Assembly: GCF_900177535.1 (NCBI RefSeq)
Contig: NZ_FXAJ01000001.1
Location: 496,001 to 560,000, forward strand
Direction of reading: 5' to 3'
DNA: 64,000 nt
Source: Priestia filamentosa
GTDB taxonomy: Bacteria > Bacillota > Bacilli > Bacillales > Bacillaceae_H
Part shown: piece after piece, positions 25,638-35,190 of the stretch
Numbering within the stretch: position 1 is the stretch's first letter
How the letters are laid out: each line of letters starts with the position of its first letter
The notes under the pieces: model-generated
What the model was told of the DNA's origin: nothing
What the model saw: the letters and a program-made list of their open reading frames with translations, nothing else
Databases searched by the model: none
Made by a program: the position numbers and the translations under genes

Positions 25638-26099
25638 ATGAGTGATAAAAATTTGAAAGACAATTATTCAAAGAAAGTACAGCAGTATCAGCCAAAACCT
25701 AATTATTTTCTTAACTGTTTGAAGGCATTTATTATTGGAGGACTAATTTGTACTTTTGGCCAGCTTGTTCAAAATTTCTATATTAGATATTTTGACTTCA
25801 CTAAGGAAGACGCTGGAAACCCTACTGTATCAACCCTTGTTCTTATTGCTGTTTTGCTAACCGCATTTGGAGTATACGACAGAATCGGGCAGTTTGCAGG
25901 AGCTGGATCAGCTGTTCCTGTAACAGGATTTGCAAACTCGATGGCAAGTGCTGCTATTGAACACAGAAGTGAAGGAATTGTACTAGGTATTGCAACAAAT
26001 ATGTTTAAACTAGCCGGAAACGTTATTGTTTTTGGAGTTACAGCAGCTTATATCGTTGGACTTATTCGCTATATCTTTCAACATTATCTTATGCAATAG
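25638..26099 (+). CDS. spoVAC: stage V sporulation protein AC (DPA channel)
   Basis: Inner spore-membrane protein; B. subtilis SpoVAC acts as a mechanosensitive channel releasing dipicolinic acid on germination. Four hydrophobic segments are visible, with FAGAGSAVPVTGFANSMASA in the middle, a motif shared with SpoVAEb. ATG 25638 after AGGGAGGAAGG defines the start (153 residues); the upstream in-frame ATG at 25602 lies within spoVAB. Confidence 0.94.
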   Translation: MSDKNLKDNYSKKVQQYQPKPNYFLNCLKAFIIGGLICTFGQLVQNFYIRYFDFTKEDAGNPTVSTLVLIAVLLTAFGVYDRIGQFAGAGSAVPVTGFANSMASAAIEHRSEGIVLGIATNMFKLAGNVIVFGVTAAYIVGLIRYIFQHYLMQ

Positions 26100-26119
26100 C
26101 TATAGAAAGGGTGGAACAA

Positions 26120-27136
26120 ATGATTCTAACTGGGAAACAATCGTGGGTTTTTCAAAATGATCTTTATATTAACGCAACTGGAACAGCGGTTGGCCCGAAA
26201 GAAAAGGATGGACCGTTAAAAGAAACGTTTGATGTTACGTATGATGATTTGCACTGTGGAGAAAAAAATTGGGAACTTGCCGAGCGGAAATTAATGAATA
26301 CGGCTATTGATACTTGTATACAAAAGCTCAACTACACGTACGATGATGTGGATTTATTTTTAGCAGGTGACCTTCTCAATCAAAATGTAACGGCAAACTT
26401 TGTAGCAAGACAAAATCAAATTCCGTTTCTATGCATGTTTGGTGCATGTTCAACTTCAATGGAGACGCTTGCACTTGGTTCGGCTCTTGTTGACGGGGGA
26501 TTTGCAAATCGCATTATTGCAGCAACAAGCAGTCATAATGCCACAGCTGAACGACAGTTTCGCTATCCAACAGAATATGGAGGCCAAAAACCAAAAACAG
26601 CAACCGCAACTGTAACAGGAAGCGGAGCAGCTCTCGTATCAAAAGAAAAAGGAAAAGTGAAAATTACGTCAGCTACAATTGGAAGAGTAGCAGACTACGG
26701 AATTAAAGATCCATTTGATATGGGCTCAGCAATGGCACCGGCTGCAGCACAAACAATTTCTCAGCATTTCAAAGATTTAGGAAGAGAGCCAAGCGACTAC
26801 GATTTAATTGTGACAGGAGATTTATCAGGAGTTGGAAGTCCTATTCTGAAAGATTTATTAAAAGAGGAAGGATACAACGTGTTTTCAACACATAACGATT
26901 GTGGCCTTATGATTTATCGACCAGATCAAAATGTATTTGCAGGTGGAAGCGGCTGTGCATGTTCAGCTGTTGTTACGTATGGACACCTTGTGGAGCAGAT
27001 TGCAAAGGGAGAACTCAAGCGCGTATTTGTTGTAGCAACAGGAGCACTTTTAAGCCCAACAATGACGCAGCAAAAAGAGACCATTCCAACGATTGCACAC
27101 GGAGTTGTTCTTGAATCTGTGGAGGTGGAAAGCTGA
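26120..27136 (+). CDS. spoVAD: stage V sporulation protein AD (DPA-binding)
   Basis: A soluble protein of the thiolase/ketoacyl-synthase fold that binds dipicolinic acid on the outer face of the spore inner membrane. Conserved stretches include [57 protein letters not shown], and [16 protein letters not shown] choose ATG 26120 ([11 protein letters not shown], matching B. subtilis MKLTGKQTWVF) with AAAGGGTGG before it; GTG 26111 overlaps the site. 338 residues. Its stop shares one base with the spoVAEb start. Confidence 0.95.
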   Translation: MILTGKQSWVFQNDLYINATGTAVGPKEKDGPLKETFDVTYDDLHCGEKNWELAERKLMNTAIDTCIQKLNYTYDDVDLFLAGDLLNQNVTANFVARQNQIPFLCMFGACSTSMETLALGSALVDGGFANRIIAATSSHNATAERQFRYPTEYGGQKPKTATATVTGSGAALVSKEKGKVKITSATIGRVADYGIKDPFDMGSAMAPAAAQTISQHFKDLGREPSDYDLIVTGDLSGVGSPILKDLLKEEGYNVFSTHNDCGLMIYRPDQNVFAGGSGCACSAVVTYGHLVEQIAKGELKRVFVVATGALLSPTMTQQKETIPTIAHGVVLESVEVES

Positions 27137-27486
27137 TGGAATATTTAATTGCCTTCGTCTGTGGCGGGTTAATTTGTGTAGTAGGTCAGCTTTTACTCGA
27201 TATTATTAAAATCACGCCTGCTCACGTTATGACTCTTTTTGTTGTGACAGGGGCTGTCTTAGATGGATTTGGTTTATATGATAAATTTATTGAATTTGCA
27301 GGAGCAGGAGCAACGATTCCGATTACAAGCTTTGGTCATTCTCTTTTACATGGAGCCATGAAAGGAGCAGAGGAACACGGATTAATCGGGATTGGTATGG
27401 GGATGTTTGAATTAACATCTTCGGGGATTTCAGCAGCTATTCTTTTCTCTTTTCTTGCTGCGTTGATCTTTAAACCGAAAGGATAA
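27136..27486 (+). CDS. spoVAEb: stage V sporulation protein AEb
   Basis: A 116-residue membrane protein paralogous to Spo[18 protein letters not shown], then [20 protein letters not shown] and a C-terminal hydrophobic helix. It overlaps spoVAD by one base (TGATGG), so translation is coupled. Part of the membrane channel complex for dipicolinic acid. Confidence 0.94.
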   Translation: MEYLIAFVCGGLICVVGQLLLDIIKITPAHVMTLFVVTGAVLDGFGLYDKFIEFAGAGATIPITSFGHSLLHGAMKGAEEHGLIGIGMGMFELTSSGISAAILFSFLAALIFKPKG

Positions 27487-27491
27487 AAGAC

Positions 27492-28061
27492 ATGAAAACA
27501 CGCCAAGTAATTGTTGTTACAGATGGAGATGAATTTGCGAAAAGAACGATTGAATTTATAGCTAAAAAAGTGGGAGGACGCTGTATTTCTCAGTCGTTTG
27601 GAAATCCATCTATTCTCTCAGGTGAAGACCTTGTTTCACTTATTATGCAAACGCCTCACAGCCCTGTATTTGTAATGTTCGATGATTGCGGCTACTTAGG
27701 GGAGGGAGCAGGAGAGACGGCGTTAAAATATGTTGCAACACATCCAAACATCGATGTTCTTGGCGCAATTGCTGTAGCTTCGAAAACGCATCAAAATGAA
27801 TGGACAAAAGTAGACGTAAGCATTGATGGAAATGGAGAACTTACCGAGTACGGAGTAGATAAATACGGCGTTGCAGAAATGGATGTTGGAAAACAAAACG
27901 GCGATACAGTGTACTGTTTAGATGAACTTTCCCTTCCGATTGTTGTTGGTATCGGTGATATTGGAAAAATGGGGATGAAAGATCATATTAAATATGGTTC
28001 TCCAATCACCTTAAAAGCCGTGGAGTTAATTCTTGAAAGGAGTAAAGGTCATGTCGAATAA
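27492..28061 (+). CDS. spoVAEa: stage V sporulation protein AEa
   Basis: A soluble 189-residue protein with an N-terminal Rossmann-like strand-turn ([19 protein letters not shown]), [20 protein letters not shown], and [10 protein letters not shown]; the family is found only in spore formers. Its exact role in dipicolinate uptake is not known. It starts five bases after spoVAEb and overlaps spoVAF by 11 bases. Confidence 0.92.
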   Translation: MKTRQVIVVTDGDEFAKRTIEFIAKKVGGRCISQSFGNPSILSGEDLVSLIMQTPHSPVFVMFDDCGYLGEGAGETALKYVATHPNIDVLGAIAVASKTHQNEWTKVDVSIDGNGELTEYGVDKYGVAEMDVGKQNGDTVYCLDELSLPIVVGIGDIGKMGMKDHIKYGSPITLKAVELILERSKGHVE

Positions 28062-29532
28062 AAATTTACAGAAGACACCCATTTCCAAAAATATTTACGA
28101 TAATGATGAGTTTTTTAAAGATGAAGCAAACATGGGTGCGAGCTTTGATTTAGGCGTTCGAAAAATTTTAGTTTTAGATCATGCTGTCCATTTTTACTAT
28201 GTAACAGGACTTTGTGATTCTCAATACATTATTAAAATCGCAGAATCGCTTGTAACAATCAATGATCATGAAAAAGAGCCAAGAAAAGTAAAACAGATTG
28301 TTGAAAATAGATTGATTCATCAGCAAGTGAAGAAATTAGACAATCTTGAAGATTGCATGGTTTCGGTTTTATCTGGATTGATTGTGGTGATGATCAATGG
28401 AGAAGATGTTGGATTTGAAGTTGACGTTCGTACATATCCAGGTCGTTCACCAGAAGAGCCTGATACTGAAAAAGTCGTTCGTGGGGCACGCGACGGCTAC
28501 ACAGAAAATATCATTATTAATACAGCTCTTACAAGAAGAAGAATCCGCGATGGGCGCTTGCGCTATGAAATTATGAAGGTTGGAAAACGTTCAAAACTTG
28601 ATGTTTGTATTGCTTACATTGATGATGTAGCAGATCCTGATTTAGTAAAAAAAGTTCGAAAAGAATTACAGGGGATTGACATTGATGGACTCCCGATGGC
28701 AGACAAAACAATTGAAGAGTTTCTTATCAAACAAGGATTTAATCCTTTTCCACTTGTAAGATATACGGAACGGCCGGATGTTGCTGCGGCCCATATGTTT
28801 GAAGGACACGTGATTATTATTTCTGATACGTCCCCAAGCGTTATCATTACACCTACAACGTATTTTCATCATGTCCAACACATTGAAGAGTATAGACAAT
28901 CTGCAGGTGTCGGAACATTTACAAGGTGGGTTCGCTTCATTGCTATTTTTGCTTCTATCTTTCTATTGCCATTATGGCTTATGTTTGCATTAGATCCTAG
29001 TTTGCTAAATGAAAATTTGAAATTTATTGGACCAAACAGCAGCTCACGTATTCCAATGGTTGTGCAAATTTTCTTAGCAGATATAGGGATTGATTTCTTA
29101 CGGCTTGCCTCTATTCATACCCCAACATCACTCTCTACAGCGATGGGACTTATTGCCGCTGCTTTAATTGGACAAATTGCTATTGATGTTGGATTATTCG
29201 TTCCGGAGGTTATTTTGTATGTTTCAATTGCTGCCATTGGATCATTTGCAACACCAAGCTATGAACTTGGTGTCGCAAATAAAATTGCACGTCTTACGCT
29301 TCTTATTGCTGTGGCCCTTTTCAAAGCTCCAGGGTTTGTTATTGGAACAACGCTTTACGTTCTATACCTTGTGCATATCAAATCTTTAAACACACCATAC
29401 TTGTGGCCATTGCTTCCATTTAATCCAAAAGCTTTCTTGCAAGTTATTATTAGAACGCCTGTCCCTGGAGCAACGGTTCGTCCAAGTATTGTAAATCCAC
29501 GCAATCGTATTAGACAAAAGTTAAAAGAATAA
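28051..29532 (+). CDS. spoVAF: stage V sporulation protein AF (GerA-family membrane protein)
   Basis: A 493-residue protein resembling the A subunits of germinant receptors (GerAA): a hydrophilic N-terminal half ([39 protein letters not shown]) and a C-terminal half with several membrane segments ([39 protein letters not shown]). In B. subtilis it modulates germination together with YqhR/FigP. ATG 28051 follows GAAAGGAG (28034-28041) inside spoVAEa. It ends the operon; a terminator follows. No gerAB or gerAC partner is next to it. Confidence 0.94.
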   Translation: MSNKNLQKTPISKNIYDNDEFFKDEANMGASFDLGVRKILVLDHAVHFYYVTGLCDSQYIIKIAESLVTINDHEKEPRKVKQIVENRLIHQQVKKLDNLEDCMVSVLSGLIVVMINGEDVGFEVDVRTYPGRSPEEPDTEKVVRGARDGYTENIIINTALTRRRIRDGRLRYEIMKVGKRSKLDVCIAYIDDVADPDLVKKVRKELQGIDIDGLPMADKTIEEFLIKQGFNPFPLVRYTERPDVAAAHMFEGHVIIISDTSPSVIITPTTYFHHVQHIEEYRQSAGVGTFTRWVRFIAIFASIFLLPLWLMFALDPSLLNENLKFIGPNSSSRIPMVVQIFLADIGIDFLRLASIHTPTSLSTAMGLIAAALIGQIAIDVGLFVPEVILYVSIAAIGSFATPSYELGVANKIARLTLLIAVALFKAPGFVIGTTLYVLYLVHIKSLNTPYLWPLLPFNPKAFLQVIIRTPVPGATVRPSIVNPRNRIRQKLKE

Positions 29533-29544
29533 AGATATAAAAAG

Positions 29545-29584
29545 TGAATCCTACTAGAAATAAAGTAGGGTTCATTTTCTTTTC
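29545..29584 (+). terminator. terminator of the spoVA operon
   Basis: TGAATCCTACT (29545-29555) pairs with AGTAGGGTTCA (29564-29574), one G-U, followed by a T-rich stretch. Confidence 0.8.
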
Positions 29585-29694
29585 TAGGTCTAATGCCCCT
29601 AAGTACATGTTGAAAGACCTTTATGTATATGGTAAAGTAACTTTAATTCAAAAAATGATTGATATTTCAAAAAAAGGAACGAGGTAAGGCAACA

Positions 29695-31008
29695 ATGTTT
29701 TTTCATGGCACAAGCAAAGTGAACAATCAAAATCATTTAGAAATAGGCGGAGTAGATACAATTGAGCTTGCGAAAAAGTACGGGACGCCTCTCTACGTAT
29801 ATGATGTCGCCCTTATTAGACAGCGAGCAAGACAGTTTAAAGAGACATTTGCAGAGGAAGGAGTAGAAGCGCAAGTAGCATATGCAAGTAAAGCTTTTTC
29901 TTCTTTAGCAATGTTTCAGCTTGTTAATGAAGAAGGTCTCTCACTCGATGTTGTATCAGCAGGGGAACTTTATACAGCGCTTCTTGCTGGATTTCCAAAA
30001 GAGCGAATCCATTTTCATGGTAACAACAAGAGTTATGAAGAATTAGAATATGCAATTAAAGAAAAGATTGGATGCATTGTTGTAGATAACTTTCATGAAA
30101 TTGCGTTGCTTGAAGAGTTAAGTAAGAAACATTCATGGAAAGTGCCTGTTCTTTTACGTGTCACTCCAGGAATTGAAGCACATACACATGACTATATTTT
30201 AACGGGTCAAGAAGACTCTAAGTTTGGTTTTGATCTTAAAAATGGTCAAGGAGATAAAGCTGTTGCTCATGCTTTTCACTCTCCATACTTAGATTTACTT
30301 GGGATTCATTGTCATATAGGATCACAAATTTTCGAAGTAACAGGTTTTGTGATGGCAACGAGAAAGCTTTTTGAAAAAATTGCGTCTTGGAAGGACGAAT
30401 TAAGCTTCGTTCCTCGTGTATTAAATCTTGGTGGCGGATTTGGGATTCGCTATACAAGCGAAGATACGCCACTGCCTCCATCTCAGTATGTACGTGAAAT
30501 GGTCACAGAAATCAAAAGTCAAGCAGAAAAGTTAACGATTGAGATTCCTGAAATATGGATTGAGCCTGGGCGTTCTCTTGTGGGAGATGCAGGAACAACA
30601 CTTTATACAGTAGGTTCTAGGAAACATATTCCAAATGTGCGTGATTATGTAGCAGTTGATGGAGGAATGAGTGACAATATTCGCCCTGCCCTTTATGAAG
30701 CAAAATATGAAGCCGCCCTTGCAAACCGAATGAATGCTCCTCATGAAGAGAAAGTTTCTATTGCCGGAAAGTGTTGTGAATCAGGTGATATGCTTCTATG
30801 GGATATCGAGCTTCCGAAAGTGGAAAGTTCGGACATTTTAGCTGTATTTTGTACAGGTGCGTATGGTTATGCTATGGCGAGCAACTATAATCGTATGCTA
30901 AAACCAGCTGTTGTTTTTGTTGAAAATGGAGAAGCTCAGCTTGTTATCAAACGAGAGACGTTTGAAGATCTTGTTCGTAATGAAGTTGGATTAAAGTCAA
31001 AAGTTTAA
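29695..31008 (+). CDS. lysA: diaminopimelate decarboxylase
   Basis: PLP enzyme making L-lysine from meso-diaminopimelate. The Schiff-base lysine is Lys66 in AYASKAFSS; other motifs are the glycine-rich LNLGGGFGIRY, IEPGRSLVGDAGTTLY, GGMSDNIRPALYEAKYE, and the dimer-interface KCCESGDML. ATG 29695 follows GAGGTAAGG; the in-frame start at 29659 has no site and would add 12 atypical residues. The 437 residues are normal. As in B. subtilis it follows spoVAF. A terminator separates it from licR. Confidence 0.95.
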   Translation: MFFHGTSKVNNQNHLEIGGVDTIELAKKYGTPLYVYDVALIRQRARQFKETFAEEGVEAQVAYASKAFSSLAMFQLVNEEGLSLDVVSAGELYTALLAGFPKERIHFHGNNKSYEELEYAIKEKIGCIVVDNFHEIALLEELSKKHSWKVPVLLRVTPGIEAHTHDYILTGQEDSKFGFDLKNGQGDKAVAHAFHSPYLDLLGIHCHIGSQIFEVTGFVMATRKLFEKIASWKDELSFVPRVLNLGGGFGIRYTSEDTPLPPSQYVREMVTEIKSQAEKLTIEIPEIWIEPGRSLVGDAGTTLYTVGSRKHIPNVRDYVAVDGGMSDNIRPALYEAKYEAALANRMNAPHEEKVSIAGKCCESGDMLLWDIELPKVESSDILAVFCTGAYGYAMASNYNRMLKPAVVFVENGEAQLVIKRETFEDLVRNEVGLKSKV

Positions 31009-31022
31009 TACCCAATACGGAA

Positions 31023-31059
31023 AATAGAGCTCTTTTTCTGAAAGAGCTCTATTTTTTTT
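31023..31059 (+). terminator. Rho-independent terminator after lysA
   Basis: AATAGAGCTCTTT and AAAGAGCTCTATT pair around TTCTG, followed by eight T. Confidence 0.92.
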
Positions 31060-31107
31060 GCATCATTATCTCTAAAATAATATAAACGGGATTAGGGAGG
31101 AAGAGAA

Positions 31108-33048
31108 ATGAATGATAGAAAAAGACGGATTTTACGCTATATGCTTGCAAGCTCTTCTTTTATTACAAGTGATGAATTAGCCCAAAAAGTTGGAGTTACT
31201 TCTCGGACAATTCGCAATGATATTAAATTATTGAACGAAGATCTTCATCAATATGAGATTGACATTCAATCGATTCGTGGAAAAGGATATGCTCTTAGCA
31301 TTAAAAATCAGGAAAAATTTCAAGAATTAATGAGAAAATTCTCAGCTGAAGATATGATTGTAACAACGGAAAGACCTGAAACAAAAGAAGAAAGGGTTGT
31401 ATATATTATAAAACGCTTGCTTCTTACTCATCAGTACATAAAACTAGAAGATTTAGCTCACGAACTTTATGTTAGTCGTTCGACTGTGCAAGGGGATTTA
31501 AAGGAAGTAAAGAAGCGTCTTGAGTTTTATAACCTTGTCTTTCTTCAAAAACCAAATTACGGATTAAAAGTAGAAGGAGAGGAAGTGAAAATTAGATTTT
31601 GCATGTCTGAATATATTTTTAACCGGCGCTCTCTATCAAAAGAGGTAAACGAGCATCTTGGAGCAATCTTTGCAGAACAGGAAATTTCAGTTGTGCGACG
31701 CATTATGATTGAGGAAATAAATAAACAGCAAATTATCCTGTCCGATTTGTCACTAAATAATCTTGTTGTTCACTTGTTAATTTCTTACAAACGAATTCAG
31801 GCTGGAAACTATGCTTCTTTCTATATTGAGGAGTTTTCTTCAATTAAGGAAAGCAAGGAATATGAAGTTGCAACAAGCATTGTCAAAGAGCTTGAAAAAC
31901 ACTTTGGGCTTCCTTTTCCACAGCATGAAGTTCTGTATGTTGCTCTTCACCTTTTAGGAACAAAGTTGATTTCTCATTCTAAAAAACAAGGAGTTAGTGT
32001 AAAAGAATTAGTAAATCAAGAAATGTATCAGCTTGCTAGAGAATTATTACAGGTAATAGATGAAGAATTGAAACTTGATCTGCAGCATGATGAAGAACTA
32101 CTTCTTGGCCTGTGTCTTCACTTGAAACCGTTTTTAAATCGGCATAAATATGGAATGAATTTAAGAAATCCTCTTCTTGCAGAAATTAAAGCAAATTATC
32201 CACTTGCATTTGAAGGAGGAGTTGTAGCTGGGTCAGTATTGAAATCAAAATATAATATTGATAGTACGGAAGAAGAAATAGGCTATTTAGCTCTTCATAT
32301 TGGGGGAGCGTTGGAAAGAAAAAGTATGAAAGTTAGGCGGAAAAGGTGTGTGATTGTATGTGCATCTGGCTTGGGAAGTGCTAAATTGCTAGAATATAAA
32401 CTTCGTAAAGAATTTAGTTATGAATTAGAGATTGTGGGAACAACAGAATATTATCGTCTCTCTGAAATGTCATTGCATTCTTTAGATTTTGTAATTAGTA
32501 CAATTCCGATTGAAACGGCTTCTATTCCGGTTGTGCAAGTGAAATCTATTTTAGGGTTAGAAGATTTAAACAAAATTGAGAAGACGATAAGGAAAAACAA
32601 ACACCAAATCGCTCAATTTATAAGGGAAGACCTTATCTTCTTTAATCAGACGTTTGAGAATAGGAAGGATGTTATCCATTTTTTAGCTTGTGAATTAGAA
32701 AAGAAAGAAATTGTACCTTCTTCTTTTTTTAACTCGGTAATGGAGCGCGAAGAAATTTCCGCCACAAGTTTTGGAAATCTTGTTGCAATTCCTCATCCAA
32801 TCCAGCCGTATACAGATTCCACCTTTTGGACGATTGTTTTACTAGACAAGCCAATTAAATGGGGAGAGGAATTTGCACAGTTTATTTGTCTTTTGAACGT
32901 TGAAAAAGAGAGCAATCAAGATTTAAAGGAAATGTATGAGTTTCTCATTGAGATTGTAAACAATCCACATCTTGTAAAAAAACTTTTGAAGTGTAAAACG
33001 TATCAAGAGTTTATAAACGTTCTCTTTTTGTGTTCTTCACACTCATAA
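31108..33048 (+). CDS. licR: LicR-type PRD transcriptional regulator
   Basis: A PTS-controlled activator of oligo-beta-glucoside use. Domains in order: an N-terminal helix-turn-helix (RILRYMLASSSFITSDELAQ, RTIRND), a second DNA-binding domain near residue 100, two PRD modules (about 180-390) with regulatory histidines (VVHLLISYKR, LCLHLKPFLNRHKYG), an EIIB-like domain with Cys418 in VCASGLGSAKL, and an EIIA-like domain with His563 in IPHPIQPY. The presence of the EII modules means activity is set by phosphorylation from HPr and EIIB. 646 residues, like B. subtilis LicR (641). It lies upstream of its target operon licBCAH. Confidence 0.93.
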   Translation: MNDRKRRILRYMLASSSFITSDELAQKVGVTSRTIRNDIKLLNEDLHQYEIDIQSIRGKGYALSIKNQEKFQELMRKFSAEDMIVTTERPETKEERVVYIIKRLLLTHQYIKLEDLAHELYVSRSTVQGDLKEVKKRLEFYNLVFLQKPNYGLKVEGEEVKIRFCMSEYIFNRRSLSKEVNEHLGAIFAEQEISVVRRIMIEEINKQQIILSDLSLNNLVVHLLISYKRIQAGNYASFYIEEFSSIKESKEYEVATSIVKELEKHFGLPFPQHEVLYVALHLLGTKLISHSKKQGVSVKELVNQEMYQLARELLQVIDEELKLDLQHDEELLLGLCLHLKPFLNRHKYGMNLRNPLLAEIKANYPLAFEGGVVAGSVLKSKYNIDSTEEEIGYLALHIGGALERKSMKVRRKRCVIVCASGLGSAKLLEYKLRKEFSYELEIVGTTEYYRLSEMSLHSLDFVISTIPIETASIPVVQVKSILGLEDLNKIEKTIRKNKHQIAQFIREDLIFFNQTFENRKDVIHFLACELEKKEIVPSSFFNSVMEREEISATSFGNLVAIPHPIQPYTDSTFWTIVLLDKPIKWGEEFAQFICLLNVEKESNQDLKEMYEFLIEIVNNPHLVKKLLKCKTYQEFINVLFLCSSHS

Positions 33049-33080
33049 AATTTCCGTTAGCTACGGAAATTTTATGAGTG
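33040..33080. repeat. 18-bp perfect inverted repeat at the licR-licB junction
   Basis: CACTCATAAAATTTCCGT (33040-33057) is exactly repeated in reverse complement at 33063-33080 around TAGCT, and covers the licR stop codon. No T tract follows on either side, so it is not a standard terminator. Its place upstream of licB and next to the cre suggests an operator, for example for LicR, or a weak terminator-like hairpin. Confidence 0.7.
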
Positions 33081-33083
33081 GAT

Positions 33084-33099
33084 ATGAAAGCGTTTTCAT
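33084..33099 (+). promoter_or_regulatory. catabolite-response element (cre) upstream of licB
   Basis: ATGAAAGCGTTTTCAT (33084-33099) is an exact match to the CcpA consensus WTGNAANCGNWNNCW. It predicts glucose repression of the licBCAH operon, as known for B. subtilis. Confidence 0.88.
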
Positions 33100-33147
33100 A
33101 TTACTCTTAAATTAAGAAAATCAAAAGAGTCCAAGGGGGAAATAAAA

Positions 33148-33453
33148 ATGAATATTTTACTATGTTGTGCAGCAGGAATGTCTACAAGTTTACTTGTTAC
33201 AAAGATGGAGAACCACGCAAAAAATGAAGGAAAAGAATATAAAATCTGGGCTGTGAGTGCTGATGCAGTTAAAAACCATATTGATGAAGCAGATGTTCTT
33301 CTATTAGGTCCACAAGTTCGCTATCTCTTGCCACAAATGAAGAAGCTTGGCGAAGAAAAAAGTATCCCAGTGGCAGCTATCAATCCCGTTCACTATGGTA
33401 CTTGCAATGGAGCAGAGGTATTGAAAACAGCTGCAAGTTTAGTTAATAGCTAA
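33148..33453 (+). CDS. licB: PTS lichenan/cellobiose-specific EIIB component
   Basis: Cytoplasmic phosphotransfer protein of the lactose/cellobiose PTS family. The phosphorylated cysteine is Cys7 in [14 protein letters not shown]; the short 101-residue size and [18 protein letters not shown] are typical. AAGGGGGAA precedes the ATG. First gene of licB-licC-licA-licH, behind a cre and an inverted repeat. Confidence 0.94.
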   Translation: MNILLCCAAGMSTSLLVTKMENHAKNEGKEYKIWAVSADAVKNHIDEADVLLLGPQVRYLLPQMKKLGEEKSIPVAAINPVHYGTCNGAEVLKTAASLVNS

Positions 33454-33473
33454 TCTTAGAAGGGGTGAAAGAG

Positions 33474-34823
33474 ATGAGTAAGTTCAATCGGTTCTTAGAA
33501 GATAAGGTAATGGTTGTTGCAGGTAAAATAGCTGGACAAAGACATTTGCAAGCAATGCGTGACGGTTTAATTTTAACAATGCCACTTCTAATTATTGGAT
33601 CACTGTTTCTTATTTTAGCGAACTTCCCTGTTGAAGGATATTTAAACTTTATGGAGAAGACATTTGGGGAAAGCTGGGCATCAAAACTTGGCTATCCTGT
33701 AAGTGCTACTTTTGATATTATGGCGCTTATTGCCTCTTTTGGAATTGCTTACAGACTTGCAGAAAAATATGGCGTTGATGCGTTGAGTGCAGGCGCCATT
33801 TCTGTATCTGCTTTTCTGCTTGCAACACCATACAGTTTCTTATACACGCCACCTGGAAGCGAGGCTGGAATTGAAGTTACAGGCGGTATTCCAGTAGCTC
33901 TTTTAGGAAGTAAAGGTCTCTTCGTAGCCATGATCTTAGCTCTTGTCTCTACAGAAATATATCGCTTCATTATTCAGAGAAACATTGTGATTAAAATGCC
34001 TGACGGAGTTCCGCCAGCGGTAAGTAAATCATTTGTTGCTCTTATACCTGGTTTTATTATCATTACACTTGTTTGGATTGTTCGGCTTGCCATTGAGAGT
34101 ACATCTTTTGAAAGCGTTCATAATATTGTGAATCAACTTTTGCAAGAACCTCTTGGCGCCCTTGGTGGTGGACTGGTTGGAACAGTGATTGCAGTATTGC
34201 TTCAACAGCTTTTATGGGTTTGTGGCCTTCACGGTGCAACAATTGTTGGAGGGGTAATGGATCCTATTTGGTACTCATTTATGGATGAAAACCGCCTTGC
34301 TTTTCAAAATGGAACGGAGATTCCAAATATCGTAACAAAACAGTTTGTGGACGTATGGATTAATATGGGTGGTTCTGGAGCAACATTTACCCTCGTTGTG
34401 GCGATGATTTTATTTGCAAAAAGTCAGCAAATGAAGCAGCTTGGGAGACTTTCAACAGGACCGGGAATTTTCAACATTAATGAGCCAGTTATCTTTGGAA
34501 TGCCAGTTGTTCTAAATCCATTAATGATGGTGCCATTTATTTTAACACCGGTTGTTCTTGTCGTCATCACGTACGTTTCTATGCAAATAGGTCTTGTCGC
34601 AAAACCCGCAGGAATTGCTGTGCCATGGACAACACCGCCTATTTTAAGCGGTTATCTTGCAACTGGTGGGAAAATATCAGGTGCTGTTATTCAAGTAGTG
34701 AACATGGCTGTAGCTTTCTTAATCTATTTCCCATTTCTTAAAATGTGGGATGTTCAGAAGTATAAAGAAGAGCGTCAGTTAGAAGATTTAACAAGCACAG
34801 ATTCCAATGTGAATGTAAATTAA
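33474..34823 (+). CDS. licC: PTS lichenan/cellobiose-specific EIIC permease
   Basis: Membrane channel subunit importing and delivering cellobiose-type oligosaccharides for phosphorylation. About ten hydrophobic segments are present, starting with GLILTMPLLIIGSLFLILA; the conserved PS_EIIC parts GLHGATIVGGVMDPIWY, GGSGATFTLV and IFNINEPVIFGMPVVLNP are visible. ATG 33474 after AGAAGGGGTG is chosen over GTG 33465, which overlaps the site. 449 residues. Confidence 0.94.
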   Translation: MSKFNRFLEDKVMVVAGKIAGQRHLQAMRDGLILTMPLLIIGSLFLILANFPVEGYLNFMEKTFGESWASKLGYPVSATFDIMALIASFGIAYRLAEKYGVDALSAGAISVSAFLLATPYSFLYTPPGSEAGIEVTGGIPVALLGSKGLFVAMILALVSTEIYRFIIQRNIVIKMPDGVPPAVSKSFVALIPGFIIITLVWIVRLAIESTSFESVHNIVNQLLQEPLGALGGGLVGTVIAVLLQQLLWVCGLHGATIVGGVMDPIWYSFMDENRLAFQNGTEIPNIVTKQFVDVWINMGGSGATFTLVVAMILFAKSQQMKQLGRLSTGPGIFNINEPVIFGMPVVLNPLMMVPFILTPVVLVVITYVSMQIGLVAKPAGIAVPWTTPPILSGYLATGGKISGAVIQVVNMAVAFLIYFPFLKMWDVQKYKEERQLEDLTSTDSNVNVN

Positions 34824-34857
34824 ATAGGTTAGAAAATGCCTAGAAAGGACTAAAGAG

Positions 34858-35190
34858 ATGACAAAAGAAGAGCTATATGATATCTCATTTCATCTTATTA
34901 TGCATAGTGGAAATGCCAAAAGCTTAGCAATGCAGGCAATCGGAGATGCAAAGGTAGGAAACTTTTTAGAAGCAGATCAGAAATTAAAAGATGCTGAAGA
35001 AGAGTTTAGGAAAGCGCATCACTTTCAAACAAGCTTAATCTCAAATGAAGCAGGAGGAGAAAACTATGACATTCCTATTCTCCTTATTCATGCTCAAGAT
35101 CATTTAATGACGTCATTAACTGTAAAAGATCTAGCAAAGGAAATGATTGAGCTATACGAACGTACTTCAACTAAAGGAGTGGAGAGATAA
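34858..35190 (+). CDS. licA: PTS lichenan/cellobiose-specific EIIA component
   Basis: Helical, trimeric EIIA of the lactose/cellobiose family. The phosphorylated histidine is His78 in LLIHAQDHLMTSLT, the same number as in lactose EIIA proteins. Also visible are FHLIMHSGNAKSLAMQAI and the C-terminal LAKEMIELYER. 110 residues, AGAAAGGA before the ATG. The stop shares one base with the licH start. Confidence 0.94.
   Translation: MTKEELYDISFHLIMHSGNAKSLAMQAIGDAKVGNFLEADQKLKDAEEEFRKAHHFQTSLISNEAGGENYDIPILLIHAQDHLMTSLTVKDLAKEMIELYERTSTKGVER

Noticed and set aside
29659-29694. Longer LysA N-terminus
   Set aside because: The upstream start has no ribosome binding site; GAGGTAAGG fits the ATG at 29695 and gives the usual family length.
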